A stretch of DNA of 64,000 nt from Gremmenia infestans (GCA_032629725.1 JAFEVB010000008.1:1054001-1118000), one strand, 5' to 3'; counted from the first letter of the stretch, positions 11,634 through 24,165 are shown. The notes: generated from the sequence alone by a model not told the origin. Program-made: numbers and translations.

Positions 11634-12062
11634 CTACTTATGCTTCTTCTCTGCATGGTCTGCAGTCTTCTTCTGCATCTCCTCGATAGAGCCATGTCCC
11701 TCATGACGGTCCGCAGTAATAGCTTCCTCGCTATCACTGGCAAGCTCTGGCTTCCAGTGCCCCTTTCCGTCCTTCTGCTTCTGCAACTGGTCTTGCTTGT
11801 GTTTTTCATTGGCTTCGGCGGCGTCTGGGTTGTCTATATATCTCCTCGTGTACATCAGCCTCTTTCTTCTTCTGTCTGGCTATTTGCCTGCGCGTTCGTT
11901 CAATCCTCTTGGGGAGATAGGGACTGTGGGAAGAACGGAGGGAGACATACGGCGGTCACTCTCCTTCAGAGCCCTCATACTCGAACTCGTGAATGCCCGC
12001 GAGGGACTGGCAAACACTGGCCGAGCGGCAGCGAACCTCGAAGTGCGGTAGATGAAGGACAT
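11634..12062 (-). CDS. Small conserved mitochondrial protein
   Basis: Two exons, 12062-11951 and 11833-11634, encode 103 residues. The 117-nt intron (GTATGT donor, CTGAT branch-like site, ATATAG acceptor) skips an in-frame stop; a 75-nt alternative acceptor at 11876 would also keep frame. The N-terminus (MSFIYRTSRFAAAR...) is rich in Arg, Ser and Ala without acids for about 28 residues, as in a mitochondrial presequence. The rest is very hydrophilic, with a core (KGHWKPELASDSEEA) that I recognise from small conserved fungal mitochondrial proteins, some of which databases mislabel as carriers. It has no membrane segment and cannot itself be a carrier. Its molecular role is unknown to me. Start and stop are well supported; the exact acceptor is less certain. 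Confidence 0.75.
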
Positions 12063-13494
12063 GTTTCTTCTTACTTCTATGCATATCAGTTTCCTCCTCT
12101 TTCCTTCTACCTCAATTGCGACTTACAGGTGGAGATGTCAAAGGCAGGGGATGTCAAAGGTAGGAGATATAAGATATCAAGGAGTTGAAAAGTGTAAAGT
12201 TGTAGAAAGAAGTCAATTGAAGGGATATTCCGAGAGGACGATGACGATTGACCAACTACCAAGAACTTGAAATGCGCTTAGTTTTCACTATTATTCATCT
12301 GAACTCTGTAGTCCAATATTTGTTCAGGTACAGTACAGTAGGAGTGGAGTGTACAAGAACCTCGGATATGCCTCGAGCGAACTCTCACATACGTCATCGA
12401 ACAAGTGGAATGAGTACCGAGTAGTGGGAGTGAGAAACCGCGAATGAGAGGGCTTTGAAACAAATCATCCGTTTTCGGAGGGTACCTACCTACATACCTA
12501 ATGCAGAGAGTCAGCTGCTAAGTACTTATCTATCGCCTCACTTGAGGGCATGTTACTGTCACGATACTGTAGGGCCGAATCTCATGATGGTCGTTAGACA
12601 CCAAAGTTGGGAGGTCACTTGCACAGAAAGGACTGCTCGAGATATTGTGGACTCTGACTCGAAATTCAACATTGGGTATATGTGAATGAAGTACAGTAAT
12701 ATTGACAGCTATTACCGTCCTGTATAATGAACAAGAAGATTCCCATTTAAATCCTTAAACCTATCCCAAATATATATGCCTCTTTGCCAAAAGGAAAGGG
12801 ATGACCAAATATTGAAGCCCAATACCCCGCCCCAAGTCTTAAAGACATGTATCTCATAAATAAGCCCGTCCTAGATATGATCAAACGCAAATGCACCTAT
12901 TGCCAAATCACCCCGCTGAAAGCACCTATGACCAACACCAAGGACAGAAGCGCTCATCATCATCATACAAAAGCGCGCAACATTTGTCCACACCAACACC
13001 AGGCCGCCTACCCAACTGTTCAATAACCAAGGGGAATCTTGCCAATCCTTGTAGATACCCGAATAAACACCTGCAGAGAGCCCTCTGCTGAAAAAAGGAA
13101 ATCATTCTATGTAACTTTGGTAGTATATCTTTTTTTTCGTAGACCATGTAAAGACGCCGTTTCGTGTTCCACCTATAAGCAATACCAACCTAAACACCGT
13201 CGCCAATATATGCAATGCGCGCTCAAAATCAAACCATCATCCAGGGATGGAAACACTCGTACAAAGGTATCGATATTGTCGTGTCGCGCCGTTCGCAGGC
13301 TCAAAGAATTTGGGTGAAGGGCGATGTGTAGAATTTATACAAAGAATTCGATGAGGAGAAATGTGCCGTAACTAAGGAGTATCGATGCCGAGCAGGGGTG
13401 CCCGCCCAGGATGTGATTTGACGAGAATGCAGAGAACAATTAAGGGCAGATGAAAGGCAAGCACTACTGATGGATGAGATCAGGGCGGGCAAGT
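12063..13494. other. Intergenic, 1.4 kb
   Basis: It contains the promoter of the small mitochondrial gene and the 3' region of the next minus-strand gene. GTACAGTA motifs occur at 12328-12335 and 12691-12698. Scattered frames of 60-90 codons show no recognisable protein. No RNA gene is evident. Confidence 0.5.
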
Positions 13495-14040
13495 CTACCA
13501 ACGACGTCCCATTGTCTGGCTTTGCATCCTGGCGGGCGACACCGATTGAGGGGGACTCGACAAGTTTATGCCCCGAGTACTGGGGTTGACGATGGGGATA
13601 GCATTACGAACCCGTGTCGCTGCTGGTTGATACAGCTTGAGAGGTGTCGGTTGACTTTGGTAAGAGGAAATGTATGGGTTTGAATTGGAGTTGAGGGAGA
13701 AGTGAGAGTCCGGCGTTACTTGGTGCGATTGCGGACTGGACTCAGGGGAACCGCTGGAAAGCGACGAACGATCGGACGAGGAAGAGATCGAAACCATGTC
13801 GGTCTCGGTGAGAAGATTCGGACAGAACTCCATATCGTCATCCAGATCAAAGGAGCGCATCGACTCAAAGCGCTGTCGGAAATTCGTCACCACAGCAGCC
13901 TCTTCTTCTTTCCTTACGTTGCGAAAGGGTTTGTGAGCAGCTAAGCGTGGTGCTCGGCGCCCACGGCCGCTGTGGTGGGTAGAGGCCGACTGCGCATTCG
14001 CAGCATGTTGTTGATGGTTATAATGGTAGAAAGATGACAT
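13495..14040 (-). CDS. Conserved fungal protein of unknown function
   Basis: One exon of 181 residues. The N-terminus is His/Gln/Asn/Ala rich. Residues 54-80 form a striking block, FRQRFESMRSFDLDDDMEF followed by CPNLLTE, flanked by a serine cluster (ISSSSDRSSLSSGSPESSP). A second block near the end reads RVRNAIPIVNPSTRG. I recognise this pattern from uncharacterised proteins of filamentous ascomycetes but know no function. The acidic block next to a Ser/Pro-rich region resembles a phosphorylated docking segment; that is inference. No membrane segment, signal peptide or enzyme motif is visible. The gene has a very large upstream region (3.3 kb). Confidence 0.75.
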   Translation of the reverse strand: MSSFYHYNHQQHAANAQSASTHHSGRGRRAPRLAAHKPFRNVRKEEEAAVVTNFRQRFESMRSFDLDDDMEFCPNLLTETDMVSISSSSDRSSLSSGSPESSPQSHQVTPDSHFSLNSNSNPYISSYQSQPTPLKLYQPAATRVRNAIPIVNPSTRGINLSSPPQSVSPARMQSQTMGRRW

Positions 14041-17000
14041 GGCTGCTCATGAATCTGGGTTTGTCGGTGAGGCAGGTGGCTGTTGTTGTGTTGGGTAATT
14101 GTGGGCCGAGTGAAAACAAAGGATCTCGAGAAAGGATCTTACGTGGCGATGCTACGAAGGTGAAGAGCTGAGACGATTATTGGATTGTATAAGATTGTAT
14201 TATGTTGTGTTGTATGTTGGATGCGATGAAGAGAGGTGGGTGGGTGGGTGGTTGATGATAAGAGGAGCTTTAGGGAAGAATGAGGAGGGGGTTGGAAGGA
14301 TGGGAGCGAGAGTGAGAGAACCTGGTGTGAAGCCATGGGGTGAGTGAAAGTAACGAGTTAGAGGCGAGTGGCGAAATAGTCTTTCCTAAAATAGTCTAGA
14401 GTCAAGCTGGATGAGCCAATGACAACCATTGGTGGCTGTACTACTTGTAGACCTGCATTCCTGCCGATGGACTGCAAAGTCCCCAACGAGTTCCGCAATC
14501 AGTGCATCCAGAAGTTGAAGTGAAGTCGGAGCTTTCCGATTCACTCTTCGCTGCTGCCTCTGTACTGGAGTTCATCTGAAGGGTTTTTTCTCTAGATCCT
14601 CTTATCTGCTCAGATATACTCGGTACAGTACTGTAGAGTAGGTAAACACGATGCAGCGTTCCGCTGGTCCCGGCCTGGTCTTGTTCAGAGGCGGTGAAGC
14701 GAGTCTGGGCTTCAATTATTATTGTTGTCGCTCTCTCTCTCTCTCTGGAAGCCTACTTCACGCACAGTCTGAGGAGTACAATCGTCTACGTTCTTGTGGT
14801 ACTGCAGCTGAGCCCTCTACACTACACTGCTATATCTACCTAGACTTCAAAATTGTATTTCCGTACATACCTCGCCTCGCCTCGCCCGCCCGCTTCTATA
14901 TCTGGGAGTCTGGCCCTGGCCCTCCCTCTCGATGATATCTGGAACAAAGCAGCTGCAGCCAGGATGATCGGCGGCTGTTTCGCTTGGTTGAGTTGAACAG
15001 AGATGCGATGCATCCCAATTATTGCGTTGCGTTACAGCAGCCGGCGCGGCGTCAGCACTCCAAGAGAAACTACCGCACGATGGCACTGTAAACTTCCCCT
15101 TCTGTTCCCGCCCAGCCGCCCTATCCTATCCCTATCCCAAACACGACCCCTCCCCACTTGCAGGCCGCGGCACGCTTGATGCTCCTCCAGTCCACTTCTA
15201 GTCCAGTCCGGTCCAGTCCCCTCTGTTTCTTGCGCCAGCCACGCAAACTGCAATCATACAGTATTGTTGCCCTGCAGAGGGGATGGGAGTGGAAGTGTTA
15301 CCAGCCTATCATCAACGGCCCAAGTATCTAAAAATTGCACATCGCATTGTTCCTGTCCAGTTGTTCATTTAAGCTGCATGCGCCCCCCTAAAGTCTCAGT
15401 CCTCACAGGACAACACAGCCTGTCGCGCGCGGACGTTCGGCCTGTCCGCTGTCTCCTTTGCCTGCACACTGCAGGCCTCTGTTCCAGAAGACCACAAGCT
15501 GCACCTGCCACCACACCAGTTCCCCACGATGTCTGTGTTTGACGTGCCACCACCTCACCTCACCGCCAGGTGTGACCCCGCTTTGCTACTGAAGATGCCT
15601 TTGAAGGTTCAACTGAACTTTCCAGATGCAATTGAGAGATCTATTGATACATATGCTTGGCGAGTCTTCGCATTGCTGGCCTCAGTGGCCTGCCCTGCAA
15701 CAATTTGGTATGCAGCATCAAGCATCGGTTTCTGGGGGCGGAGGATCCAGATCCATCTTATCGAGTTCTTCCTCGATTCGGGCACGGAGCTCAAAGTGCT
15801 GACTGTCTGGGGTCGTCGGCTAGACTTGAAGCTTATGGCAACCTCACTGTACTACCTATTATGTTTATAACGTCGGTGAAGCAATCATCTAACCAAACCT
15901 TAACATTGACTTTGGATTTCCCCTCAATAGTCGCTCCCGAGCCTTTTATATGAGTAGCTTTTGGCAGTGCCAGCATATACCCAACTTAGTGAAGCCCTAT
16001 TGAGGTTCTTTGTTGTGCGTATATACTAAAAGATTGTAAATGTTTCAAACAAATATTTTTGGGTCCGCAATCTTCTCCGTGTTGCAGCCAAGTGTCTACT
16101 AGAGCTGCTTCTTACCATGGGGGTTTTCACCTCGATATCACCATCGATGGAATACTCGTAGCGTGCTTCGACTTCTAGACGACCGCCTCTATAAGATATG
16201 TTTGCATCGTGCTCCTAATAGAAAACCCAGATCAATAGATAATCCTACTATCGGGCGGTGCATTCCCTGCTCATCCAAATGCTCCCTGCCTGCTACGGCA
16301 AGTCCAGTTCAAGATTCTTGTAACGTTAAATAGTATAAACCCAGATATCTTGCAGCAAGATTTAGATATATTATGATTAAGAGTTGAATATCAAACCCCG
16401 GGGAACGCACCAGATTGAGACAAACAAACGGCTACTATGACAGTGTCTACTCCAAGACGCCAAGTTTATAAACACTTCACTGTGAGAAGGTTAAAACACC
16501 CTTCGTGGACTTGACAACCTTCATATAAATCCAAACTCTTGCTTCATCAGATCCAAGATACCGTTTGCAAGGGAAAATGTGTAATTAGAGCATCGTTGGC
16601 TAAAGTGCAAAGACGGGTTTGGTAAGATAGATTTCCTAACGAAACACGCAAGCAAATGGTTGTCAAGCTGTGTCATTTCGCCTCCTATCTCGAGATCCGC
16701 ATTCGACCGATTAGAGGAGAGAAGAGAGGCATGGTAGAAGGAGCTGGGGAGGGAGGCGAGGAATGGAACAGCTTGGGTGGCTAGAAAGGGAGAAATAGAG
16801 GGAAATAGAGTTAAAAGAGTTGTGTAGAAGGGAATGTCCAGCGGCAGACGAAGGCAGTGCCCAGAAACACTAATATGAACTGATTGCTATAGACTATAGT
16901 CAGACCCCGAGAAATCTGTAATTCATTGCATTTGCTTAAACTCCTTCATTTCACAATGTGCAGTCTATATCTATCTATGAGGTTGTGGTGAACAACTCCA

Positions 17001-17316
17001 CAAAAGCTACTCCTAGGAACATCACATGCGGGAAGGATCTCGCATGGCTGCAGTTCTAATAGGATAGACACATAGCGGGAATGAATCTAATAGTAAATTA
17101 AATAAGTAAGAAATCTGTATTGTCGCGCTACCGTCTCTTGCTTGGTGAAGATATACAAGCCAAATTGCCGACATCATTTGCATCGATCATTGCTCTTCTA
17201 TAATGCTTCCTCTTCAAAGATTTTGCTGTTTGGATGCATGTGAGGGATGATTGCAGATTTCACTTGAGAAAGATTAGCTAGGATGTCTAATTATGCATAT
17301 CTAATTGATTGCCAAT
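14041..17316. other. Gene-poor region, 3.3 kb
   Basis: No gene is supported. Just upstream of the 13.5-kb gene the sequence is GGGT/GAGA rich (14220-14330). A palindromic TACAGTACTGTA lies at 14624-14635. C-rich DNA with many short frames fills 14.9-15.6 kb, and A/T-richer DNA runs from 16.0 to 17.3 kb. A 113-codon frame at 15529-15870 has no recognisable product. The region may carry the long 5' leader and promoter of the minus-strand gene ending at 13495, or an unannotated noncoding transcript. Confidence 0.45.
14731..14746. repeat. (CT)8 microsatellite
   Basis: Sixteen bases of perfect CT dinucleotide repeat in the gene-poor region upstream of the 13.5-kb gene. CT runs are common in fungal leaders and promoters; no function can be read from it. 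Confidence 0.9.
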
Positions 17317-18349
17317 TCATTTATCCAATCCTCGAGCTTTAACAAAGCGATTGATCTGCTCTCTTGTGAGCTTCTCGTTGTACTGCTCATACACTTCGTA
17401 GAATGAAACGAGTTCTTGAGTGCAATCAACAATAGCCTCGATATCGATGTTGCTTTCCGCAAGCCAGTTTGCCAACCTTTGTAATTTTGTACGCGCTCCA
17501 CCGCTTTGCTTTTCTGGAGCTCCACCTTTGGGCTGGCCGAATGAGCTCAACGCAGCATGTGCCGCACTTGCGATATTACCGGCCGAGTTGTTTGCAGACT
17601 GAGCCCCAGTCTGGTTTGGGCGAGGCACCAAAGCAAGTAGAATTGCCATAATTGCGATGATGTGAGGCGCGTATAGGAGAGGCAGGTCGGTCATGCACTG
17701 GTCATTTATGATAGACCAAGCAAGAGCAGACTCCTCTTGAGTAAGAGAAAATGTTCCTTGAAGTGCGGTTAAGCTCCTGTAGGGATGATGTACTATCATC
17801 TGGGAACTCATTTCGGATATAAGGAAGAATTCGCATTCGCCCAGTTTCGAAGTATCGCTGCTGAAGAAGTCTAACAGCTAAAGTCAGCTTGGGTTGTAGG
17901 AGACTAGGGATAGGTAGTACCTGGCCATAATGTCCTGCCCTCGCTCACGACAAGCCTGATGTGATGAGGGCATTCTTCCATCTTGCATGCCAGGTATACT
18001 GCAGTTGCAATAACCAAGTATGGATTTGTCCGTCTGATCTCGACCTTTGAATAGAATCGGCGAATGTATAATTGTGCTGTTGCCATAGCTTGTTGTCGTA
18101 CACCAAGACGCTTTGCGAGCCGACCAATTTCTGTAGCACAGAATGATTAGTCCGATCCATCCACAGGTGAAGCTTTCTATAGTACTTACGTTGGTTAAAA
18201 TATATGCTGAGATGTCTCAACTGGGCAAGAGGGTACATCTGCACTAGATTCTGGTCCTCATCTTCCAGTTTCTTCCGCAGAACATCTAGCTGCTCGCGGG
18301 TGGACTGCCAATGTCGCCGCTGCGTCGACTCCCAGTAATTGGCAGCCAT
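17317..18349 (-). CDS. ssn8: Cyclin C, RNA polymerase II Mediator kinase-module cyclin
   Basis: Cyclin C (Ssn8/Srb11) activates Cdk8 in the Mediator kinase module and represses or tunes transcription. Exons are 18349-18190, 18130-17921 and 17870-17317, encoding 307 residues, the usual fungal length. The start MAANYWESTQRRHW is the diagnostic cyclin C opening. The first cyclin box includes YPLAQLRHLSIYFN, then AKRLGVRQQAMATAQLYIRR, and continues with NPYLVIATAVYLACKMEECP. The second fold follows up to about residue 215. A Gln/Asn/Ala-rich insert (about 222-255) precedes a C-terminal helix region ending FVKARGLDK. Both introns are phase 1 with clean GT and AG sites. It is divergent from the carrier gene with 564 bp between starts. 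Confidence 0.96.
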
Positions 18350-18913
18350 GGTAGGATATACACTTGTCGATTAAGCCATATAAATCGGTGTCGAGGGGGT
18401 AGCACGGTTGACGGAGTGTCATCTAGAGTTTCGACGCGACGAAAGAGACATGAAGGTCGAGTTTTCCTGTCATTCGTACTGTAACATTGCAAAGAAACAG
18501 CGAAGGAAGGGAGTAATAGGAGCACAGCTTAAGAAGATCAAGAGCAAAGTAAGAAGAGAGAAGCCATAATACTGTATATAATGATTTGCAAGGACAAGCA
18601 GGTGCTTGAGTTAATCCGAGCCGACTATCACCATAAAATTGTCTTCCTTATCAGTACTCAGGATACTACAGCGACCCCTATGATGCTAGAAACACGCCAT
18701 AGTGACGATCTTGGCTCAGTGCTTGTTTTCTAGATCTACGCAAGTTTGCGGCTATACACAAACACAACGTATGCCTGCCCGCACCTGTACATTCATGATA
18801 CCCACTTCGCTCTCCCGGTCACTGTAGATTGTATCTGCTCTGTCAATTGGCTCTGGCCCTGGCCCTTTATGCGATGAGCCTCAGATGATAGGAGGTTGGA
18901 ATAAAGGGTCAGC
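18350..18913. promoter_or_regulatory. Bidirectional promoter of ssn8 and the EF-hand carrier gene
   Basis: A 564-bp gap between two divergent start codons with no supported gene. It must contain both promoters; individual sites are not identifiable with confidence. Confidence 0.55.
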
Positions 18914-21733
18914 ATGGAGATCCCGGAGTCCCAGAACTCTCGGGACGCGCGCATCCAGCAATTATGGCAGAAGTTAGATCCGCAGAAGAAAGGAGAACTG
19001 GACCTCAATGGCTTGAGAAAGGGGCTCTCTCGAATCGACCACCGTGAGCAAGCTAGCGACTTAAGTTTTCTCTTCAGTCTGGAAATGCTAACTAAGCGGT
19101 CGGTATATAGCCCTCAAAAACGCAGATGATATGCTCAAGGATATCGTCAAGGCCATGGACAAGAATGGAGACCAGGTCATACAATACGAAGGTATGGTTG
19201 GAGCCTCTTATTTGCTCTATTCGCTCTGTTGCTTCTTCACCTTCTCAAAGTTGTCAATTTGATAGGGCTTTCCCAACAACGTCTGCCGGACTTTGGCTGA
19301 CATGACTTCTGGATAGAATTCCGTACATTCGTCGTCAACACCGAGAGAGAGCTACTTTCCCTCTTCGAGTCCATCGACAAGGACCACAACGGGAAGATTG
19401 ATAAGGACGAATTGAAGGCTGCGTTCAAGAAAGCGGGTTTGGCTGTGCCTAACTCTAAGCTGAACAGATTTTTCTCGGAGGTTGATCAGAACAATGATGT
19501 TAGTTTATACCTAGTGTCTTATATTAATTACTAATTTTATCTAGGGCTATATATCATTTTCGGAATGGAGGTAAACACTGCAATTTTCCCCACGTGGAGT
19601 CTGCGCTGTACCCTGTTTATTGGCACATATGATAGTACAAAGTTTCGCTCCAGTGGAGATATTAAGACAACTTCTCGAGAGGGCCGGGAAAAGTACCGCC
19701 GCACAGTATTGCCCACTCCGAGTGAGAGATTCTGATCGATTTGGAACATGGATCTCGGCGCCCCTCGAAAAGCTCTTAATCATAAGCTTGCGGCGTAACT
19801 CTAACTTGATCTGTGTGCTAATGCATGCGGAACATGTGCTGCTGTTGCCATTAATACCATTACTAGGCTTTCTCTCCTGTTCTTTCTCTTTGGTCTTTCG
19901 GTTTCGAGTTAGGCTTGCCTGCGAACTCTAGGACTCGTCGCGCTGCCCGTATACCAAACTAAGGACGCCAAAGTGCGACTTGAAGTCATAATTAATTCAC
20001 TGACTGACATTTTGATTCTGACAGGCACTTCCTGTTATTTCTTCCTACACACACCGAGACGCCTGAATTGAAGGCGGTCTTATCGTACTATTCGTCGACG
20101 ATTACACTGAATTCTGAAGGCGACAGCAACGTCAGCGAAGAAACATTAGAGGGTCTAGGTAGAACACGATTTTCGTTTATAATCTCAGCCCTCATCGGGA
20201 GTCTTTTTGAAATCACCGCAACACTGCCCAGCAAGCGAAGTCGTCCCTCCCCATCCCCAGAAGACCTGGGCATCGCAACTGTTCAAGACGCAGCAACTGG
20301 CGCCCCCATCGACGGAACCATGTTGGACCCAAGTAGAGCTCGCCTTGCTGAAGCAACTCTGGAGAGTGGACTGGAGGCTCTACCACAGCCAAACGGAACA
20401 CCGAGCACCAATTCAACTATCAAGCAGCAGGAGCTGTCGGGACTAGCTCAAGTCCTTATCGCCAGGAACAAGAAGTCCTTCCTGCAAGAAATCACGCCCG
20501 ATCCCGGTTAATACAATTCTCTACTTTATATTTTTTTGGCACGAGACTTTGCAGATGTATGGATTTCATACTAACATAATTGCTCTCCAGGATACTTCCT
20601 CGCAGGTGGGATCGCAGGCGCAATCTCTCGAACTTGCACAGCACCTCTCGACAGGTTAAAAGTAGGCACATATGCGAGGCATTAGTACGTCACTAACCTA
20701 CCCTAGGTCTACCTAATCGCCAACATCAGTACTCCTGCGAAAGAAACCGTTAATGCAGTGAAGAAAGGCAATGCTGCGACTGCAGCGAAACATATTGGCA
20801 GACCTTTGGTTGATGCTACTAAGGAGCTATGGAAGGCCGGTGGGATGCGTAGTTTGTTCGCCGGTAAATAGACTCGAAGCAAGCTCTGAGTGCCCACTAA
20901 TATACCTAGGAAATGGGTTGAATGTGGTCAAGGTTATGCCCGAGTCGGCGATTAAATTCGGCTCTTACGAAGCAACAAAGAGAGCTTTGGCACAACTCGA
21001 AGGTCACGGCGATCCAAAAAAGATAAACCCCTACTCTCAGTTTGCCGCGGGAGGAGTTGGTGGAATGGTGTCCCAGTGAGCAGCCATACCTCTAATTCAT
21101 ATTTGCCGTCATTGACTTTGAACCATAGGCTCTGTGTGTATCCGATAGACACTCTCAAGTTTCGGTAACCACATCCCTTTATTTCTATCATCACGCGGAC
21201 GCTTACCAACCCTCAGAATGCAATGCGAAACTGTAAAAGGGGGTCTTCATGGCAATGCACTGATCATAGCGACGGCTAAAAAGATGTACAAGCAAGGCGG
21301 CATACGATCCGCCTACCGTGGCCTGACCATGGGTCTTGTTGGGATGTTCCCGTACTCTGCGATCGACCTAGGCACTTTTGAATATCTGAAATCTTCGATA
21401 GCAGCCCGAAAATTACGTATGGGCTATAGCCAGACAGATTCTGCCCCAGGTTCATTTGCAACCGGCTGCATTGGCGCGCTCTCGGGATCACTTGGAGCAA
21501 GTGTTGTCTACCCAATAAATCTACTACGGACGCGACTACAAGCTCAAGGGACCGTATTACATCCTCCGACCTACGACGGAATCTGGGACGTCGCACAAAA
21601 GACCGTTAAGAACGAAGGTGTTCGAGGGTTGTTCAAGGGCATCACACCAAACCTGTTAAAAGTAGTGCCAGCAGTCAGCATTACTTACGTGGTCTACGAG
21701 AAATCGAAGCACATTTTACAACTCGAGGAGTGA
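18914..21733 (+). CDS. Ca2+-binding mitochondrial carrier (Sal1/SCaMC, ATP-Mg/Pi type)
   Basis: Such carriers exchange ATP-Mg or ADP for phosphate across the inner mitochondrial membrane and are switched on by cytosolic Ca2+ through N-terminal EF-hands. Ten exons: 18914-19043, 19111-19191, 19317-19498, 19545-19570, 20025-20506, 20591-20661, 20707-20863, 20910-21075, 21129-21164 and 21217-21733, giving 615 residues with continuous phase. Three good EF loops lie at residues 60-71 (DKNGDQ), 91-102 (DKDHNG) and 127-138 (DQNNDG); an earlier hand near residue 21 is degenerate. A long hydrophilic linker leads to three carrier repeats with signatures PLDRLK, PIDTLK and PINLLR. The fourth intron (19571-20024, 454 nt) is unusually long and separates the EF module from the linker. 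Exon 4 is only 26 nt. Confidence 0.93.
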
Positions 21734-22293
21734 GAGGCTATTCGCTCGACGAGAAGGAAGTGTGAATCAGAAACACGCGCATTCTATTCCCAAGCCTCGA
21801 AATGGGAAATTGTACTTCCTGGCCTTCAGGTTCTGTTGCCTCCGGTACATTATTTTGACCGTACTAGAATAAGAAGGCGGTTGCATTGGCCCGGCGTTTA
21901 CTAGCATTTTTGGGGAATTATTGGCGTTTGTAGGATACCCGACGGCCCTATCATAGGCATACGGAAGATGCGAAAGGGCCTTGCAAAGGATGAATTATCA
22001 TACAGTAGGGCCGAGAGGCTGGAGCACATTAATGACAGTACCATCGAAACCAATACAGATCTGAAGATGCGACCCACGCACATTTGACTTGTAAAAATAT
22101 GTGATTTCTGGATAGCTTCATATTGCAAGAGTTTAGGCTAAGATTTATTCAATTGATTCCCCTTCTCATGTACCCCATGGCACTCTCTCTATACAGCTTA
22201 ACTTGAGAATCTATCTTACATGAAGAATACAACATTAGAACACCATATAGAACTAAGGGCTGCTACAAGATGTAGATAATCGTAACTCCAGCC
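21734..22293. other. Convergent 3' region
   Basis: Between the 3' ends of the carrier and the tRNA-lysidine synthetase genes. No gene or repeat is supported; a 75-codon frame on the minus strand has no recognisable product. Confidence 0.5.
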
Positions 22294-24165
22294 TCATGAA
22301 TAGTGACTACCTCTTAATTTTATAAGCTGACTTGGTAATGACAGCCCAGCGGTATAAAGTTTCTTATATCTTACCTCCCACTTCACCATATTCTCGATTT
22401 TGCGCAGGCCGATATTCAGCGTAGGAAGTGCCAGGACTATTGCCTTGCCATCATCTCCTGGACCGAAAATTGCAGGGAGAGTGTACCTTGAGTCCGCAGG
22501 CGCAATATGCTTCAGCAACCTCTGCAAGGGGTCCCGCAGTTGAAAAGGAAGCGACATCTTGAATAAGGGGTGATCCTCTGTGCGATAGGGACGGATGAAG
22601 AGAGGCACCTTGCAGTGATTCTGTATACGAATCCAGTATCGTCCATCATAAAGTGTCCATTCTGACCAAGAAGGTTCCTTGCGGTGGGGAAAGCTGATGA
22701 CTGGCATGGCTGTGCTAGTACTGTAAGGCTGTCGAGAGATGAACCATTCACACTTTGCGCCATTGGTAAGACGCCTGAATTGAACCCCTGCTAAGGTGAA
22801 CTTGTGTGGTTCCAAATCCAGCTCTTCAGAAGGCCAGAGTTCGGGAAATACCCGCTTCACGGTACGGTGCAGGACGACCGTCTGGATATGTTCTTGGGGC
22901 GTGATTAGCATGATGATCCGCTTCAAGACGTTCGCTGCCACCAGCTTCTTATCAGTTAGACCGGGTATGGCAGTGTCGTTCATATCGTTGAACTGCACGT
23001 TCAGAACACCGCTGCGGGTGTCGAACCGTTTGATGCTGCACTGTGAAAGACACCACTCCGTCATCTCAAGCTGTGTATTGGCCGATTCCCGGCATCTTTT
23101 CAACAGCTTGATAAGGGCAGACTTTGTCAGGGCAGCAGGCATAGTATGTGACTTGTAAAGATGCCTGATTGCATTCCTTGACGTGAGCGTAGGATCCATG
23201 TTTGTATGGTCTTCGAACCACTCTATTCCCTCAGCCTGACACGTAGCGATCAAACGCTCTTTCCCAAAATCTAGAAAGGGTCTATAGACTCTAATGCCAC
23301 CAGTTTCGGGGATAGGCTGAGGTATTAGCTGCACCTTTGGCAATGGTTGGCGTGATTTGTGTTGCAAGGGCGCCCTTCTTCCCCTCCATAACTTAGGGGT
23401 TATTCCACCACTCCCGTTAACGCCATGTATACCATAGCATTCCGGGATTTCGGAATCAGATTTCATTCCCACAAGTCCAAGTCTCTTATGACCATTGATC
23501 AATCTCATCATCACAGTCTCTGCCTGATCATCTTCATGGTGGGCAAGGAACAGCGAATTGATTCCATGATCTCGACAAGCTCTGCCTAAGACTTGGTAAC
23601 GGTATTTCCTGGCTAGAGACTCAAAATTAGGCATTTCCGCAGGCTTGTCAGAAGTGGGCCACTTTATTTTCAAGATGGTGGTTTTGAGACCTAGGAGGAA
23701 GCATTAGTCTCTCTTGATAAATCATGAATCTCTTCAATACCTTGTTCCTCCAGGACCTTGGCGACAGCTTGAGCCTCAGCTGCACTGCCCATTCTAAACC
23801 CATGATCTACTACAAATGCTTTGAAGGTTACTTGGCGTAGAAAATCTAGCGAGGAGACATGATTCTCGAGGTTTAGAGAGTTTGTGGTGTTGGAAAAGCT
23901 AGAATGCATCTGAGAGCAAAGAGCAGCCAATGCCATGGAATCAACCCCACCGCTGATGGCAAGACCTGATAGCACCAGTTCAGCTCTGAAAATGTAGATT
24001 TTTTGACTTCTACAATGGAAGATACGTACCGAAAGTCGCCGCCTGGTTGGCACTGTAGCTTTCGGACGGCCTCCATATTTTAGATACAGCAGTCACGAAT
24101 TCCGCAACAGAAATCGGACGAGATGGGGATGCAAAAGTATTCAGAATACGATTAGGGGTACCCAT
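22294..24165 (-). CDS. tRNA(Ile)-lysidine synthetase-like ATPase (TilS/MesJ family), probably mitochondrial
   Basis: TilS adenylates C34 of tRNA(Ile) with a CAU anticodon and replaces its carbonyl with lysine, changing codon reading from AUG to AUA. Exons are 24165-24030, 23965-23741 and 23690-22294, 585 residues. The PP-loop SGGVDS (residues 50-55) is intact. The 50-nt second intron (GTATTG donor, ACTAAT branch, TAG acceptor) removes an in-frame stop and joins LEEQG to LKTTILKIKWP, which is the expected family alignment. FLAHHEDDQAETVMMRL is the second family hallmark. The first intron is 64 nt. The N-terminal 45 residues lack long acidic runs and could target mitochondria, where a nuclear fungal TilS would be expected to act; this is inference. 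The C-terminal half is poorly conserved. Confidence 0.9.

Noticed and set aside
13702..13944. Plus-strand frame inside the 13.5-kb gene
   Set aside because: It is the antisense shadow of the minus-strand coding frame.
15529..15870. 113-codon open frame
   Set aside because: No recognisable product; the DNA around it has many short frames on both strands.
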